The notes under the pieces: model-generated
What the model was told of the DNA's origin: nothing
The model's input: only the letters and a program-made list of their open reading frames with translations
Database searches by the model: none
Made by a program: the position numbers and the translations under genes
Shown: one piece after another, positions 52,694-61,804 of the stretch
How positions within the stretch are numbered: position 1 is the first letter of the stretch
How the letters are laid out: every line of letters starts with the position of its first letter
Assembly (NCBI GenBank): GCA_963714145.1
Contig: OY970235.1
Coordinates: 8,990,001 to 9,054,000, forward strand
Source of the DNA: JBBWZH01 sp035544115
GTDB taxonomy: Bacteria; Actinomycetota; Actinomycetes; Mycobacteriales; CADCTP01
Direction: 5' to 3'
DNA: 64,000 nt

Positions 52694-53479
52694 TCAGCCG
52701 CGGGCGGTGACAATGGTGATCGGTCGCTTGGGGGCGCCGCCGCCGGCCTGGTTGGTGTGGTCGCTGCCGGCGGCCGCGACCGCGGTCACCACGTCGAAGC
52801 CGGCGGCCACCCGGCCGATCACCGAGTAGCTCTTCGTCAGTTCGGGGGCGTCCTCGTGCATGATGAAGAACTGGCTGCCGGTTGTGCCCTTTCCCCCGTT
52901 CGCCATCGCCACCACTCTGGTCGAGTAGTCCGCGCTGGCCAGGTTCTCCTCGGCGTACTGGTAGGTCGGGCCGCCGTTGGCGTGGCCCGCCGGGGCACCG
53001 CACTGCAGGACACCCAGGCCATCGGGCTGCTTGTTGCTCACCCGGTGGCACGGCGTGCCGTCGTAGAACCGCTGGCCCACCAGGTAGAGAAAGCTCTGTA
53101 CGGCACACGGAGCCCGGGCCCGGTCGAGCGCGATGACGATGATGCCGCGGTTGGTGCTGAGCGTGACCGGCTGCGTCCCGCTGGCCGGCGTCGGGTCCGG
53201 GTCGGGCGGCAGGCCGGCATCCTGGTTCGCCGGGTCGGCCAGCGTCGTCGTGGTCTCCGCGTAGTGGCACGGGCCCCGGGTCGCCCGGGGTGCGTGCCCT
53301 GGACTGCCGGGCGGGGACCCGGTTGCGGCCGGCAGCGGGCTGCCGCCGGCCGGGTCCGGCGAAGCGGTCATCGGCGCGGCCGTGGCCCGGCCGGCGACCG
53401 TCGACTGGCAGCCGCCCAGCGCGAGGCCAGCGACCAGCAGTCCGGCGAGCAGGCCGTACGCCCGCCGTGTCGCAAGCAT
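52694..53479 (-). CDS. Cyclophilin-type peptidyl-prolyl isomerase lipoprotein
   Basis: 261 residues from the ATG at 53479. Lipobox LGGC near residue 24. After a Pro/Ser/Ala linker the cyclophilin domain runs from about residue 85: TNRGIIVIALDRARAPCAVQSFLYLVGQRFYDGTPCHRVS, then MANGGKGTTGSQFFIMHED. The catalytic arginine (CHRV) and QFF are present. It resembles mycobacterial PpiB-type lipoproteins that assist folding at the membrane surface. Confidence 0.92.
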   Translation of the reverse strand: MLATRRAYGLLAGLLVAGLALGGCQSTVAGRATAAPMTASPDPAGGSPLPAATGSPPGSPGHAPRATRGPCHYAETTTTLADPANQDAGLPPDPDPTPASGTQPVTLSTNRGIIVIALDRARAPCAVQSFLYLVGQRFYDGTPCHRVSNKQPDGLGVLQCGAPAGHANGGPTYQYAEENLASADYSTRVVAMANGGKGTTGSQFFIMHEDAPELTKSYSVIGRVAAGFDVVTAVAAAGSDHTNQAGGGAPKRPITIVTARG

Positions 53480-53678
53480 GGCGACAAGGCTGCGACCAGG
53501 CCTGACCAATGTCAAACCGGACGATCCCGAGTGGCCAGCCGGCGTCCCAGCCGACCCGCGAGGTCGCGCGACCGGGGTCGGGCTGATCGCGATGGAGGCG
53601 GGCCTCGGCCCGCCGGCCGGGAACGGGCGCCGCCCGGCGGCACCTTCGGCCAGCCCGGGCCGTGATTGACTCTGCGGC

Positions 53679-54026
53679 GTGGAAGGGGCGCGGTTCACCC
53701 GGCGGACCGAGGATTTCGAGTGTGGGCGGTGCGGCCGGCCGGTGCACGGGAACGGGTACACGAACCATTGCCCGCATTGCCTGTGGTCGCGGCATGTTGA
53801 CGTGCAGCCGGGAGATCGGGCCGCCACCTGCGGCGAGCTGATGGAGCCGATCGGGGCGCTGGCCGAGGGCGGGCGCACGGTGCTGGTGCAGCGGTGCCTC
53901 GGGTGCGGGCGGGTCTGGCGGAACCGGGTGGCCGACGAGGACGACCCGGACGCGGTGCTGGCGCTGTTCGGGCAGGTGATCGAGACCGGGCCGGTGGATC
54001 GCCGGCGCCGGCGCCGCCCCCGTTGA
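53679..54026 (+). CDS. RNHCP-domain zinc-binding protein
   Basis: 115 residues, GTG start. The motif TNHCPHCLWSRHVD is the family hallmark (RNHCP, with T for R). Further CxxC pairs (ECGRCGRP and RCLGCGRVW) complete two zinc-ribbon sites. The C-terminus is Arg-rich. Function of the family is unknown; probably a nucleic-acid or zinc protein. Confidence 0.85.
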   Translation: MEGARFTRRTEDFECGRCGRPVHGNGYTNHCPHCLWSRHVDVQPGDRAATCGELMEPIGALAEGGRTVLVQRCLGCGRVWRNRVADEDDPDAVLALFGQVIETGPVDRRRRRRPR

Positions 54027-54083
54027 CCGCGGTGGACCCGCCGGTCGCCGGGCGCGCCCCGGGCGATTGGACAGGCGGCCGCG

Positions 54084-54117
54084 GGCGGCGCGGCCCCGGG
54101 GGGTAGGCCGCGCCGCC
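54084..54117. terminator. Bidirectional hairpin between convergent genes
   Basis: A perfect 12-bp stem GGCGGCGCGGCC (54084-54095) with 54106-54117 around a 10-base loop. Confidence 0.75.
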
Positions 54118-54129
54118 GCAGGCGCCGGG

Positions 54130-55212
54130 TCAGGCGCTGGTCGGGGAGCCGAGCTTGACCCGCAGGGTCTGGCGGGAGCTGAAGAAGAACCTCGGGACGG
54201 TCATCGACAGGACGTACTCGCCGGCGCCGGTGCCGGGATTGATCTGCACGTTCGCCTGCTCCTGGCCGACGAAGCCGGCCCAGCCGAAGAACGTGAGCCC
54301 CTGTGGCACGCCGGCCCCGGCGGCGGTGCCGGGTGCGCCGAGGTAGAACGTCGGCGAGCCGAAGGACAGCGTGCACGGGATGGCGAAGTCCGGGCAGCCC
54401 ATCATCTCGGCGCCGGTGGTGAACACGACCAGGAAGTTCTGGATGCCGTGCGTGGCGACCGGGCAGAGCGTCCCGGTGAGGTCGGCGTTGCAGGCGGTGA
54501 TCGGGGTGCTGCGGCCGTTCCAGGCGTTCAGGTGGTAGCCGGCCGGGGCGCCGGTGCCGCTGCTGTCGGCGGTGAAGATCCCCGGCCGGACCCGGATGAT
54601 CTGCACCAGCTTGCGCAGGATCGCGCCGTTGGTCGCGTGCACGGTGAACTGCGTGGTGTCGAAGCCCGCGCAGACGAACGGCTCGACGTTGCGGCCGCCC
54701 TGGTAGGCGTTCGGGTAGTAGATGTTGATCTGGGTGCCGCCGAACCCGGACGGCCCGGCGAACAGGATGCCGAGGTTGGTGTTCAGGCCGTTGCCGCAGT
54801 TGTCCGACTGCACGGTCAGCCCGTGCGGGGTGGACAGCGTGCCCGGGAACGGATAGCTGGTCGCCGGCTCATCGGTCACCGACTGGGTGGTGTACAGGGT
54901 GAGGAAGGCGCCGGACGGCACGATGTTGTTGTCGGCGCCCTCGAACGAGGCCGAGTTGACCACCACGACGCTGTCGCCCTGGGCGGCGGGGGCGGCCTTG
55001 GCGGCGGCGGTGAGCCGGGCGGCCAGCGCGGCCGGCGGCCGGGCCACCCCGCCGGCCGGGGCGGTCAGCGAGCTACCGGGACCGGCGAGCGCGGGATTGC
55101 CGGCGAGCGCGGGGCTGCCGGCGAGCGCGGGGCTGCTGGCGACCACCGGCAGCACGGCGATGGCGCCGAGCACGCCGAGGCCGCACAGCGAGCGACGGGT
55201 AAACAGACGCAT
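54130..55212 (-). CDS. Secreted Ig-like (TIGR03437-like) protein
   Basis: 360 residues. Signal peptide about 1-30 (LFTRRSLCGLGVLGAIAVLPVVASSPALA), followed by three short ALAG(S/N)P repeats encoded by an 18-bp tandem repeat. The main domain holds VVVVNSASFEGADNNIVPSGAFLTLYTTQ, GGTQINIYYPNAYQGG, IIRVRPGIFTADSSGTGAPAGYHLN, QNFLVVFTTGAEMMG and GLTFFGWAGFVGQEQANVQIN. This order of segments matches the TIGR03437 C-terminal Ig-like family, best known from Acidobacteria. Extracellular; role unknown. The domain looks stretched compared with the usual family. Confidence 0.7.
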   Translation of the reverse strand: MRLFTRRSLCGLGVLGAIAVLPVVASSPALAGSPALAGNPALAGPGSSLTAPAGGVARPPAALAARLTAAAKAAPAAQGDSVVVVNSASFEGADNNIVPSGAFLTLYTTQSVTDEPATSYPFPGTLSTPHGLTVQSDNCGNGLNTNLGILFAGPSGFGGTQINIYYPNAYQGGRNVEPFVCAGFDTTQFTVHATNGAILRKLVQIIRVRPGIFTADSSGTGAPAGYHLNAWNGRSTPITACNADLTGTLCPVATHGIQNFLVVFTTGAEMMGCPDFAIPCTLSFGSPTFYLGAPGTAAGAGVPQGLTFFGWAGFVGQEQANVQINPGTGAGEYVLSMTVPRFFFSSRQTLRVKLGSPTSA

Positions 55213-55441
55213 GTGTCTCCTTAGGGTGGGAATTGCGCTGCCGTCACGGTGCGCCGGGCCGCTGGGCCACCCCTGAGTTGCCGCTGGTTCGGGCCACCGG
55301 TCCGGCACAGCGTCCGGCCGGGCGATCCGGTCCGGGCCTACCGCGCGAATGACCCGGCAGGAGAGCACGGCTGCCCGGTCCCGCGGTCGGCTCGCGCCGC
55401 GGCGTTGCCGGCGGCGGTGCTTCGGACGCGGGGAGACGCCG

Positions 55442-57199
55442 ATGCGGTACCGGGCGTTGGGCCCGCTGCGGGTCTGGGACGGCGCCGGCTGGCGGCCGGT
55501 CGGCGCAGCCCAGCCGCGGCTGCTGCTCGCAATCCTGCTCGCCGAGGCCGGCCGGCTGGTCAGCACCGACCGGCTGGTGGACGAGATCTGGGCCGACCGG
55601 CCGCCACGCACCGCGGTGAACACCGTGCACGGGTACGTGGCCCGGCTGCGCCGGCTGCTCGGCGACCGGTCCGGGCAGCAGTTGGTGACCGCGGCGCCCG
55701 GCTACCAGTTGCTGGTCGGCGCCGGCGAGTTGGACGCGCGGGAGTTCGAGCGGCTGGCCGACGCCGGCCAGCGCAACCTGGCCGCCGGCCGGTCCGGGCC
55801 GGCCGGAGTCGAGCTTGCCGCGGCGCTGGCGCTCTGGCGCGGTCCGGCGCTGGCTGACGTCCGGCCTAGCCCGGCCGTGGCGGCCGAGGTGGGTCGGCTG
55901 GCCGAGCGCCGGCTGGCCGTGCTCGAAGGCTGGGCCGCCGCCGAACTGGATCTCGGCGGGCACGCCGCGCTGATCCCGGAGCTGCGCCGGCTGGTCGACG
56001 AGTATCCGCTGGCGGAGCGGCTGCGCGGGCAGTTGATGCTGGCGCTGGACCGGTCCGGGCGGCGGGCCGAGGCGCTCGCCGCATACCGGGTGGGCCGGGC
56101 CAGGCTGGTCACGGAGCTGGGCCTGGAGCCCGGCCCGGAGCTGCGGGCCGTGCAGCACGCGGTCCTGGCCGGCGACGCACCGGCCCGGGTACGGCGGCGC
56201 GGGCCGGTGCTGCCGGCGCAGCTCCCCGCGGACGTGGCCGACTTCACCGGCCGCACCGACCCGCTGCGCCGGCTGGACGCGCACCTCCCGGCCGGCCTCC
56301 CCGAAACCTCCGGCGCCGGGACCGCCCCCGGCGTCGGGACCGCCTCCGGCGCCTCCGGCGTCGGATCCGCGGCCGGTGCCTCCGGCGTCGGGACCGCCTG
56401 CGGTGTCGGGGTCGCCTCCGGCGCCTCGGGCCTCGGGACCGCCTCTGGCGCCTCGGGCCTCCGGACCGCCTCCGGCCTCGGGACCGCCTCCGGCGTCGGA
56501 AGTGCCGTCGGTGTCGGGACCGCGGCCGGCGCCGCGGGTGGCCCGGACCCGGCGGCGGTGGTGGTCGTGCTGCTGACCGGACCGGCCGGGGCGGGCAAGA
56601 GCGCGCTGGCCGTGCACTGGGCGCACCGGGTGCGCCGGCGGTTCCCGGACGGGCAGCTGTACGCCGACCTGCGGGCCGGCGGCGGCGGCGCGCCCCCGGG
56701 GCAGCCGCTGACCCGGTTCCTGCACGCGCTGGGGGTGCCGCCGCGCCGGGTGCCGGCCGACCCGGACGACGCCGCCAGCCTCTACCGCACCATGCTGGCC
56801 GACCGGCGGATGCTGGTGCTGCTGGACAACGCCGGCAGCCCAGGGCAGGTCCGGCCGCTGCTGCCCGGTGCCGCCGGCTGCCTGCTGCTGGTCACCAGCC
56901 GGGACCCGCTCACCGGCCTGGTCGCCCGGGACGGCGCCCACCGCGTCACCCTCGACCCGTTCACCGCGGCGGAGGCGACCGCGCTGCTGACCCGGCTGCT
57001 CGGCGCCGACCGGGTCGGTGCCGAGCAGCCGGCCGTCGCCGAGTTGGTGGACCGGTACGGCCGGCTGCCGCTGACGCTCCGGCTGGTCGCCGCCGACCTC
57101 GCCGGCCAGCGCCACCGCACCATCGCCGACCACCTGACCCACGGTCCGCCTGCCCCGGCCGTTGTGCCCGGGCCGGATGGGAGGGCGACCGCCGGATAG
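55442..57199 (+). CDS. AfsR/SARP-like regulator with NB-ARC-type ATPase
   Basis: 585 residues, ATG with GGGGAG 6 bases upstream. OmpR-like DNA-binding domain about 1-90 (MRYRALGPLRVWDGAGW...RPPRTAVNTVHGYVARLRRLLGD), BTAD domain about 95-240 (ELDAREFERLADAGQRNLAAG...), then an unusual insert of about 75 residues of repeated GVGTASGASG units. The NB-ARC part has P-loop LTGPAGAGKSALAVHW and LVLLDNAGSPGQVRPLLPG. The C-terminal TPR domain of full AfsR proteins is missing. Such regulators switch on secondary metabolism, but no biosynthetic cluster is visible here. Confidence 0.85.
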   Translation: MRYRALGPLRVWDGAGWRPVGAAQPRLLLAILLAEAGRLVSTDRLVDEIWADRPPRTAVNTVHGYVARLRRLLGDRSGQQLVTAAPGYQLLVGAGELDAREFERLADAGQRNLAAGRSGPAGVELAAALALWRGPALADVRPSPAVAAEVGRLAERRLAVLEGWAAAELDLGGHAALIPELRRLVDEYPLAERLRGQLMLALDRSGRRAEALAAYRVGRARLVTELGLEPGPELRAVQHAVLAGDAPARVRRRGPVLPAQLPADVADFTGRTDPLRRLDAHLPAGLPETSGAGTAPGVGTASGASGVGSAAGASGVGTACGVGVASGASGLGTASGASGLRTASGLGTASGVGSAVGVGTAAGAAGGPDPAAVVVVLLTGPAGAGKSALAVHWAHRVRRRFPDGQLYADLRAGGGGAPPGQPLTRFLHALGVPPRRVPADPDDAASLYRTMLADRRMLVLLDNAGSPGQVRPLLPGAAGCLLLVTSRDPLTGLVARDGAHRVTLDPFTAAEATALLTRLLGADRVGAEQPAVAELVDRYGRLPLTLRLVAADLAGQRHRTIADHLTHGPPAPAVVPGPDGRATAG

Positions 57200-57322
57200 G
57201 CAGCCGCGGACAGTGCCCCGGTCAACCGGCCCGACCGCTCAACCAGCCGGCCGCGTTGCCGATAAGGAGATGTGCTCGTCGCGGAGCGCAACCAATCCGC
57301 CGCCGGACTGGGAGGAGCCGTG

Positions 57323-59302
57323 GTGACCCCGCGAGCGCCCGCAGCCAGCCCCAGGCACGCCGAACCATCCACGGCCCACGGTCAGCAGCCGCCGTCCAGC
57401 CGGCAGCCCGGCCGCCGGCCGGCAGTCCGCAGGGCGTTGCGCAGGCTTGATCCGGGCGTGACGGGCATCGTCGCCGGGACCCTGGCCACAATGACCTGGC
57501 TGGCCTGCTGGCGGGGCGGCCCCGGGCCGGCGGTCGCCGCCTACTGGCTGATCCAGCCGATGCTGGACGTCTGCTTCCTGGTGCTCAGTCACCGGGTGGC
57601 GGCATTCCCGGGGCAACCGCGGTCGCTCCGCCGGTTCTGGCGCACGATGAGCTACGCCGGGGTGCTGTTCCTGACCGGCGACACCATCCAGACCATCACG
57701 GCGTTCCGGCATCCGGGCATCGGTTCGGCCGCCCCCGGGCCGGTGACGACCGCATTCGTCCTGTCCGGAGTGGTCTGCCTGCTCTGGGTGATGTTGACCC
57801 ACCCGTCCGGGATGACCGGCCAGGCCCGGGTCCGGCTCTGGCTGGACGTGGCCATCGTGCTGACCGCCGGCGGGGTGTTCGCCTGGTACTTCGCGGTCGG
57901 TGGCGGCACCGACCGGCCGGCGGTGGACATCGCCGGCGCGCTGCTGGCGTCTTCGATGGCGCTGGTGGTGCTGTTCGCGATGGTCAAGCTGATACTCGGC
58001 GGTACCCCGCCGTTCACGCTGGCCGCGGGCCTCTGCGGCGTGGCCGGGGCGGCGCTGATGTGTGTCGGGGCCGGCTTGGGCGATCTCGGCCTCCGCGACC
58101 ACCTGGGGCTGGTGCTGGCCGCCCGGCTGGTGTCGAACATGTTCGTCGCGCTCGCGCCGCGGGCGCAGGAACTGCAGGTCCGGGCGAATCCGGCAGCGCT
58201 CAGCAGCCGACCCGGCCGGCCGTACAGCCGCCTGCCGTACGCCGCCGCGGCCGCCACCGAGGCACTGCTGGTGGTGCTGGTCGCCGGCATGCACCCGAGC
58301 GCACGGGTCTGGGGCGCGCTGCTGGGCATGGTGGGGATCACCGCGCTGGTGGTGGTCCGGCAGTTGGCCGCGTTCGGCGAGAACGCCGGGTTGCTGCGCC
58401 AGTTGGACGCCAGCTTCACCGAGCTGGGCCGGCACGAGCAGCGGTTCCGCTCGCTCGTGCAGCACGCCTCGGACATCACCGCGCTGCTGCACCGGGACGG
58501 CACGGTCGCGTACGCCAGCCCGGCGCTGGAACGGATCATGGGCATCGTCCCGGCCGAGATCGGCGGTGGCCGCGCGCTCGACCTGCTGCCCCCGGACGAG
58601 CGCACCGCGCTGGCGCCGGTGATCGCCGAGCTGCTGAGCAGCCCGGGTGCGATCGTCACGTTCCAGACCCGGGCCCAGCACGCCGACCGGTCCTGGCGGC
58701 TGCTCAAGGTGACCTGCACGAACCTGCTGGACGACCCGAGCGTCAACGGCATCATCTGCAATGCCGGCGACGTGACCGAGGCGCACGAGCTGCAGGACCG
58801 GCTGCGGCACCAGGCCCTGCACGACCCGCTCACCCAGCTGGCCAACCGGGTGCTGTTCGACGAGCGGCTGCGGACCGCGCTGCGGCCGGAGCTGGACGGC
58901 GCCGCCGCCGTGCTGATGATCGACCTGGACGGCTTCAAGCAGATCAACGACACGCTCGGGCACCACGCCGGGGATGCGCTGCTGGTCGCGGTTGCCGGCC
59001 GATTACGCGGCTGCGCCCGGCCCGGCGACACCGTGGCCCGGCTCGGCGGCGACGAGTTCGGCGTGCTGCTGCCCGGCACCGCCCGGCGCACCGGCGAGCA
59101 GCTCGCCGACCGGATCCAGGCCGCGTTCGCCGGCCCGGTCAGCGTGGACGGGCACAAGCTGACGATCCGGGCCAGCGTCGGCCTGGCGGTGAGCGAGCTG
59201 GGAGCGTCCGCGGACGCGCTGCTGCGTGGCGCCGACGCCGCGATGTACGAGACCAAGCGGCAGAACCGGGTGCTCGCCGGCCGCGAGCGGGTCAGTCAGT
59301 GA
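57323..59302 (+). CDS. Membrane PAS-GGDEF diguanylate cyclase
   Basis: 659 residues. GTG at 57323 with GGAGGAG 5 bases upstream (a GTG at 57320 is too close). About eight to ten hydrophobic segments span residues 45-345 (VTGIVAGTLATMTWLACW; LWLDVAIVLTAGGVFAWYFAV; LLVVLVAGM...). A PAS domain (about 372-490, FRSLVQHASDITALLHRDGTVAYASPALERIMG) precedes a GGDEF domain (about 500-655). The active site RLGGDEFGVLLP is intact and an inhibitory RxxD site (RPGD) lies five residues before it. It makes c-di-GMP in response to a signal sensed in the membrane. No EAL domain. Confidence 0.93.
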   Translation: MTPRAPAASPRHAEPSTAHGQQPPSSRQPGRRPAVRRALRRLDPGVTGIVAGTLATMTWLACWRGGPGPAVAAYWLIQPMLDVCFLVLSHRVAAFPGQPRSLRRFWRTMSYAGVLFLTGDTIQTITAFRHPGIGSAAPGPVTTAFVLSGVVCLLWVMLTHPSGMTGQARVRLWLDVAIVLTAGGVFAWYFAVGGGTDRPAVDIAGALLASSMALVVLFAMVKLILGGTPPFTLAAGLCGVAGAALMCVGAGLGDLGLRDHLGLVLAARLVSNMFVALAPRAQELQVRANPAALSSRPGRPYSRLPYAAAAATEALLVVLVAGMHPSARVWGALLGMVGITALVVVRQLAAFGENAGLLRQLDASFTELGRHEQRFRSLVQHASDITALLHRDGTVAYASPALERIMGIVPAEIGGGRALDLLPPDERTALAPVIAELLSSPGAIVTFQTRAQHADRSWRLLKVTCTNLLDDPSVNGIICNAGDVTEAHELQDRLRHQALHDPLTQLANRVLFDERLRTALRPELDGAAAVLMIDLDGFKQINDTLGHHAGDALLVAVAGRLRGCARPGDTVARLGGDEFGVLLPGTARRTGEQLADRIQAAFAGPVSVDGHKLTIRASVGLAVSELGASADALLRGADAAMYETKRQNRVLAGRERVSQ

Positions 59303-59334
59303 CGCACCCGGCCGGCCGGCACCGCGATCTCGCC

Positions 59335-59340
59335 TACACT
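59335..59340 (+). promoter_or_regulatory. Leaderless -10 element before the small ORF pair
   Basis: TACACT ends 7 bases before the ATG at 59348. The palindrome GTCC-ATAAT-GGAC (59341-59353) overlaps the expected transcription start. Confidence 0.5.
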
Positions 59341-59347
59341 GTCCATA

Positions 59348-59437
59348 ATGGACATTCAGATCGCCGGCGGCGCCGCGCTCGACCTGCTCACATTCCTGTT
59401 GACGCTGCCGGCCGTGACTGTCAGGGTGAATTTGTGA
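59348..59437 (+). CDS. Small leaderless upstream ORF, 29 aa
   Basis: Translates as MDIQIAGGAALDLLTFLL and a hydrophobic end (TLPAVTVRVNL). A leaderless promoter sits directly in front. Its TGA overlaps the GTG of the next small ORF (GTGA), as in coupled upstream ORFs. No known family. The chance of a spurious ORF is real at this length. Confidence 0.4.
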   Translation: MDIQIAGGAALDLLTFLLTLPAVTVRVNL

Positions 59438-59514
59438 CCGATGGTCTTCTCGTGGCGCGGGTCTACCTCGACCTCCGCCGCCACGCTAGTGCGGTATGTC
59501 GCGCCGCTGACTGA
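59434..59514 (+). CDS. Putative leader peptide, 26 aa
   Basis: The peptide contains VARVYLDLRRHASAVCR. This matches the recurrent actinobacterial putative leader peptide pattern (L-A-R-hydrophobic-H/Y-x-D-L-x-R-x-x-S-A-x-C) that I know from short ORFs upstream of sulfur or amino-acid transport genes. It overlaps the preceding 29-aa ORF and ends 91 bp before the winged-helix gene. I see no clear attenuator hairpin in that 91-bp gap. Confidence 0.55.
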   Translation: MTDGLLVARVYLDLRRHASAVCRAAD

Positions 59515-59605
59515 GCCTGCCGACTACCGCCGTCCATCTCGATTTCACGATCCGTACCGCCCGGCCATCGATGCTGAGCGGAATCCCAAACCTGCAGGAG
59601 CAGAC

Positions 59606-60271
59606 GTGGCCTCGCCAACCCACGCTGGCCCGCGCGTGATCCGTGCGGCCGTCCCAGCTGACGCACCAGCCGAATTGGAGCAGCTACCCAGCGCTCTCGC
59701 CGCGGATCTGGTCCGCCGCGCCGTGCCCACCCCGGCCGGCCTGACGGTAGCCGCGATCATTGTCCAGACCGGTTCGGTCGACCCGGCGTCGACCAGCCTG
59801 ACCACGCTGGCCAGCCGCCTCGCCGACGACGTCAAGAACCTGTTGCAGAGCGACGACCGGTCCGCGCCGGTGTCCGCCGCGGTGGCGGTGGCCGGCGCAG
59901 CAACCGCCAGCTACCCGGGCGACCCGGCCCACCCGGCCGACCCGATCCACCCGGTCGGCCCGGCCGACCCGATCGTGATCGACCGGGGCCGCCGGCAGGC
60001 CAGCGTGGCCGGCGACCTGCTCGACCTGACCTACCGTGAGTTCGAACTGCTCGCCTTCCTGGCCGAGAACCCGGGCCGGGTGTTCAGCCGGGCGCACCTG
60101 CTGCGCACCGTCTGGGATCATGCCCAGGTCGGCAGCCGGACGGTTGACGTGCACGTCCGCCGGCTGCGGGTCAAGCTCGGTCGGCAGGCGGCCCGGATCA
60201 CCACCGTGCGCAGCGTCGGGTACCGGTTGGAGCCGGTAGCCGTCGATCGCAGCCTGGACCCGGTCGCCTGA
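59606..60271 (+). CDS. OmpR-type winged-helix DNA-binding protein without receiver motifs
   Basis: 221 residues, GTG with CAGGAG 5 bases upstream. The C-terminal winged helix (about 125-215) is DRGRRQASVAGDLLDLTYREFELLAFLAENPGRVFSRAHLLRTVWDHAQ... with VDVHVRRLRVKLG. The N-terminal 110 residues lack the Asp/Lys pattern of a receiver domain and are Ala/Pro-rich with a HPADPIHPVGPADP run, so it is not a standard response regulator. Targets unknown; the upstream leader ORFs suggest translational or metabolite control. Confidence 0.85.
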   Translation: MASPTHAGPRVIRAAVPADAPAELEQLPSALAADLVRRAVPTPAGLTVAAIIVQTGSVDPASTSLTTLASRLADDVKNLLQSDDRSAPVSAAVAVAGAATASYPGDPAHPADPIHPVGPADPIVIDRGRRQASVAGDLLDLTYREFELLAFLAENPGRVFSRAHLLRTVWDHAQVGSRTVDVHVRRLRVKLGRQAARITTVRSVGYRLEPVAVDRSLDPVA

Positions 60272-60295
60272 CGGCTGTCCACCGGGAGCACCGCG

Positions 60296-60818
<523 letters not shown>

Positions 60819-60829
<11 letters not shown>

Positions 60830-61595
60830 GCTCGAAGGCGAGGATCGGGAGCTTGACGCCGCTGGACCGCGGCCGGTCCTGATCCGGCAGCGCCCGCAGC
60901 GCGGCCAGCGCCGGTTCCACCCGGGTGGCGAACTCGTTCTCGTCCACCCGCCAGATCCAGGACCAGGACCGGGTGCGCAGCCGTTCGGCCGCGTCCGCCG
61001 GCGTGATCGGCAGGTGCTCCGGCTGGTACGCGACCCGCTCCACCAGGGTCAGCCCGCAGCCGCGCGCGGTCGCGGTCACCCCGGTCTCGCTGCTCCGGTT
61101 CACCCGTTCCAGCAGGCCGAAGCTCTCCGCGAACTCGTTCAGGATGTCGCCGACGTCGTTGTGCTCGCCGCGGTCGTCCGAGTGCGCCGAGGCCACCAAC
61201 CGGCCGCCCGGCCGCAGCACCCGGGACGCCTCGGCCAGCGTGCCGGCGATGTCGCCGACCACGTGCAGCACGTGCACGAACACGGCGGCGGCGACCGAGC
61301 CGCTGGCGATCGGCAGCCGGGTCGCGTCGCCGGCCACCACCCGGCCGGGCAGCCGCGCCTGGGCCCGCGCCAGCATCGGCAGCGAGAGGTCCACGCCGAC
61401 CACGTCCCGGCCGTGCTCGGTCAGGGCGGTGGCGACCACGCCGGTGCCGACGCCGACCTCCAGCACGGTCCCGGTGGCCGGCAGCATCGGCAGCATGGCC
61501 ATCGCCGCGGCCACGCCCCGCTCGGTGCCGCCGCGGGTCCGGTCGTACTCGTGCGCCACCCGGTCGAAGGCCAGCGACTGGGTCGGCTCAGTCAT
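60819..61595 (-). CDS. SAM-dependent methyltransferase, class I
   Basis: 258 residues. Motif I VLEVGVGTGVVATAL, acidic loop VVGVDLSLPMLARA, then VAGDATRLPIASGSVAAAVFVHVLHVVGD and the post-motif LRPGGRLVASAH. Methyltransf_11-like fold; substrate not predictable. The start region is partly repeated upstream (61586-61740). Confidence 0.9.
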
Positions 61596-61740
61596 GAGGC
61601 GGCCTCCGGAGTGAGCATCGCAGCGAGCCCCAGCGAGCGAGGAGCGGAGCGGAGGAGGCCGCCGGGAAGCTCAGTCATGGGCGGTGTCCGGAATGAGCGG
61701 CGAGGAGCGGAGCGGGGAGGGCCGCCGGGCTGAGGTCATG
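61586..61740. repeat. Triplicated start region of the methyltransferase gene
   Basis: GCTCAGTCATG occurs at 61586 and again at 61669, with a degenerate copy GCTGAGGTCATG ending at 61740. The two intervals share GTCCGGAATGAGC or CTCCGGAGTGAGC, GCGAGGAGCGGAGCG and GGCCGCCGGG. On the minus strand each copy offers ATG ACT GAG or a similar start, so the 5' end of the gene and its upstream DNA have been duplicated. Confidence 0.75.
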
Positions 61741-61804
61741 CCCCGATTCTGCCCGGCCGACCAGGTTAGGCCGGTGCTGGGTGCGGCGGCCGGCGCGGGT
61801 CGGG

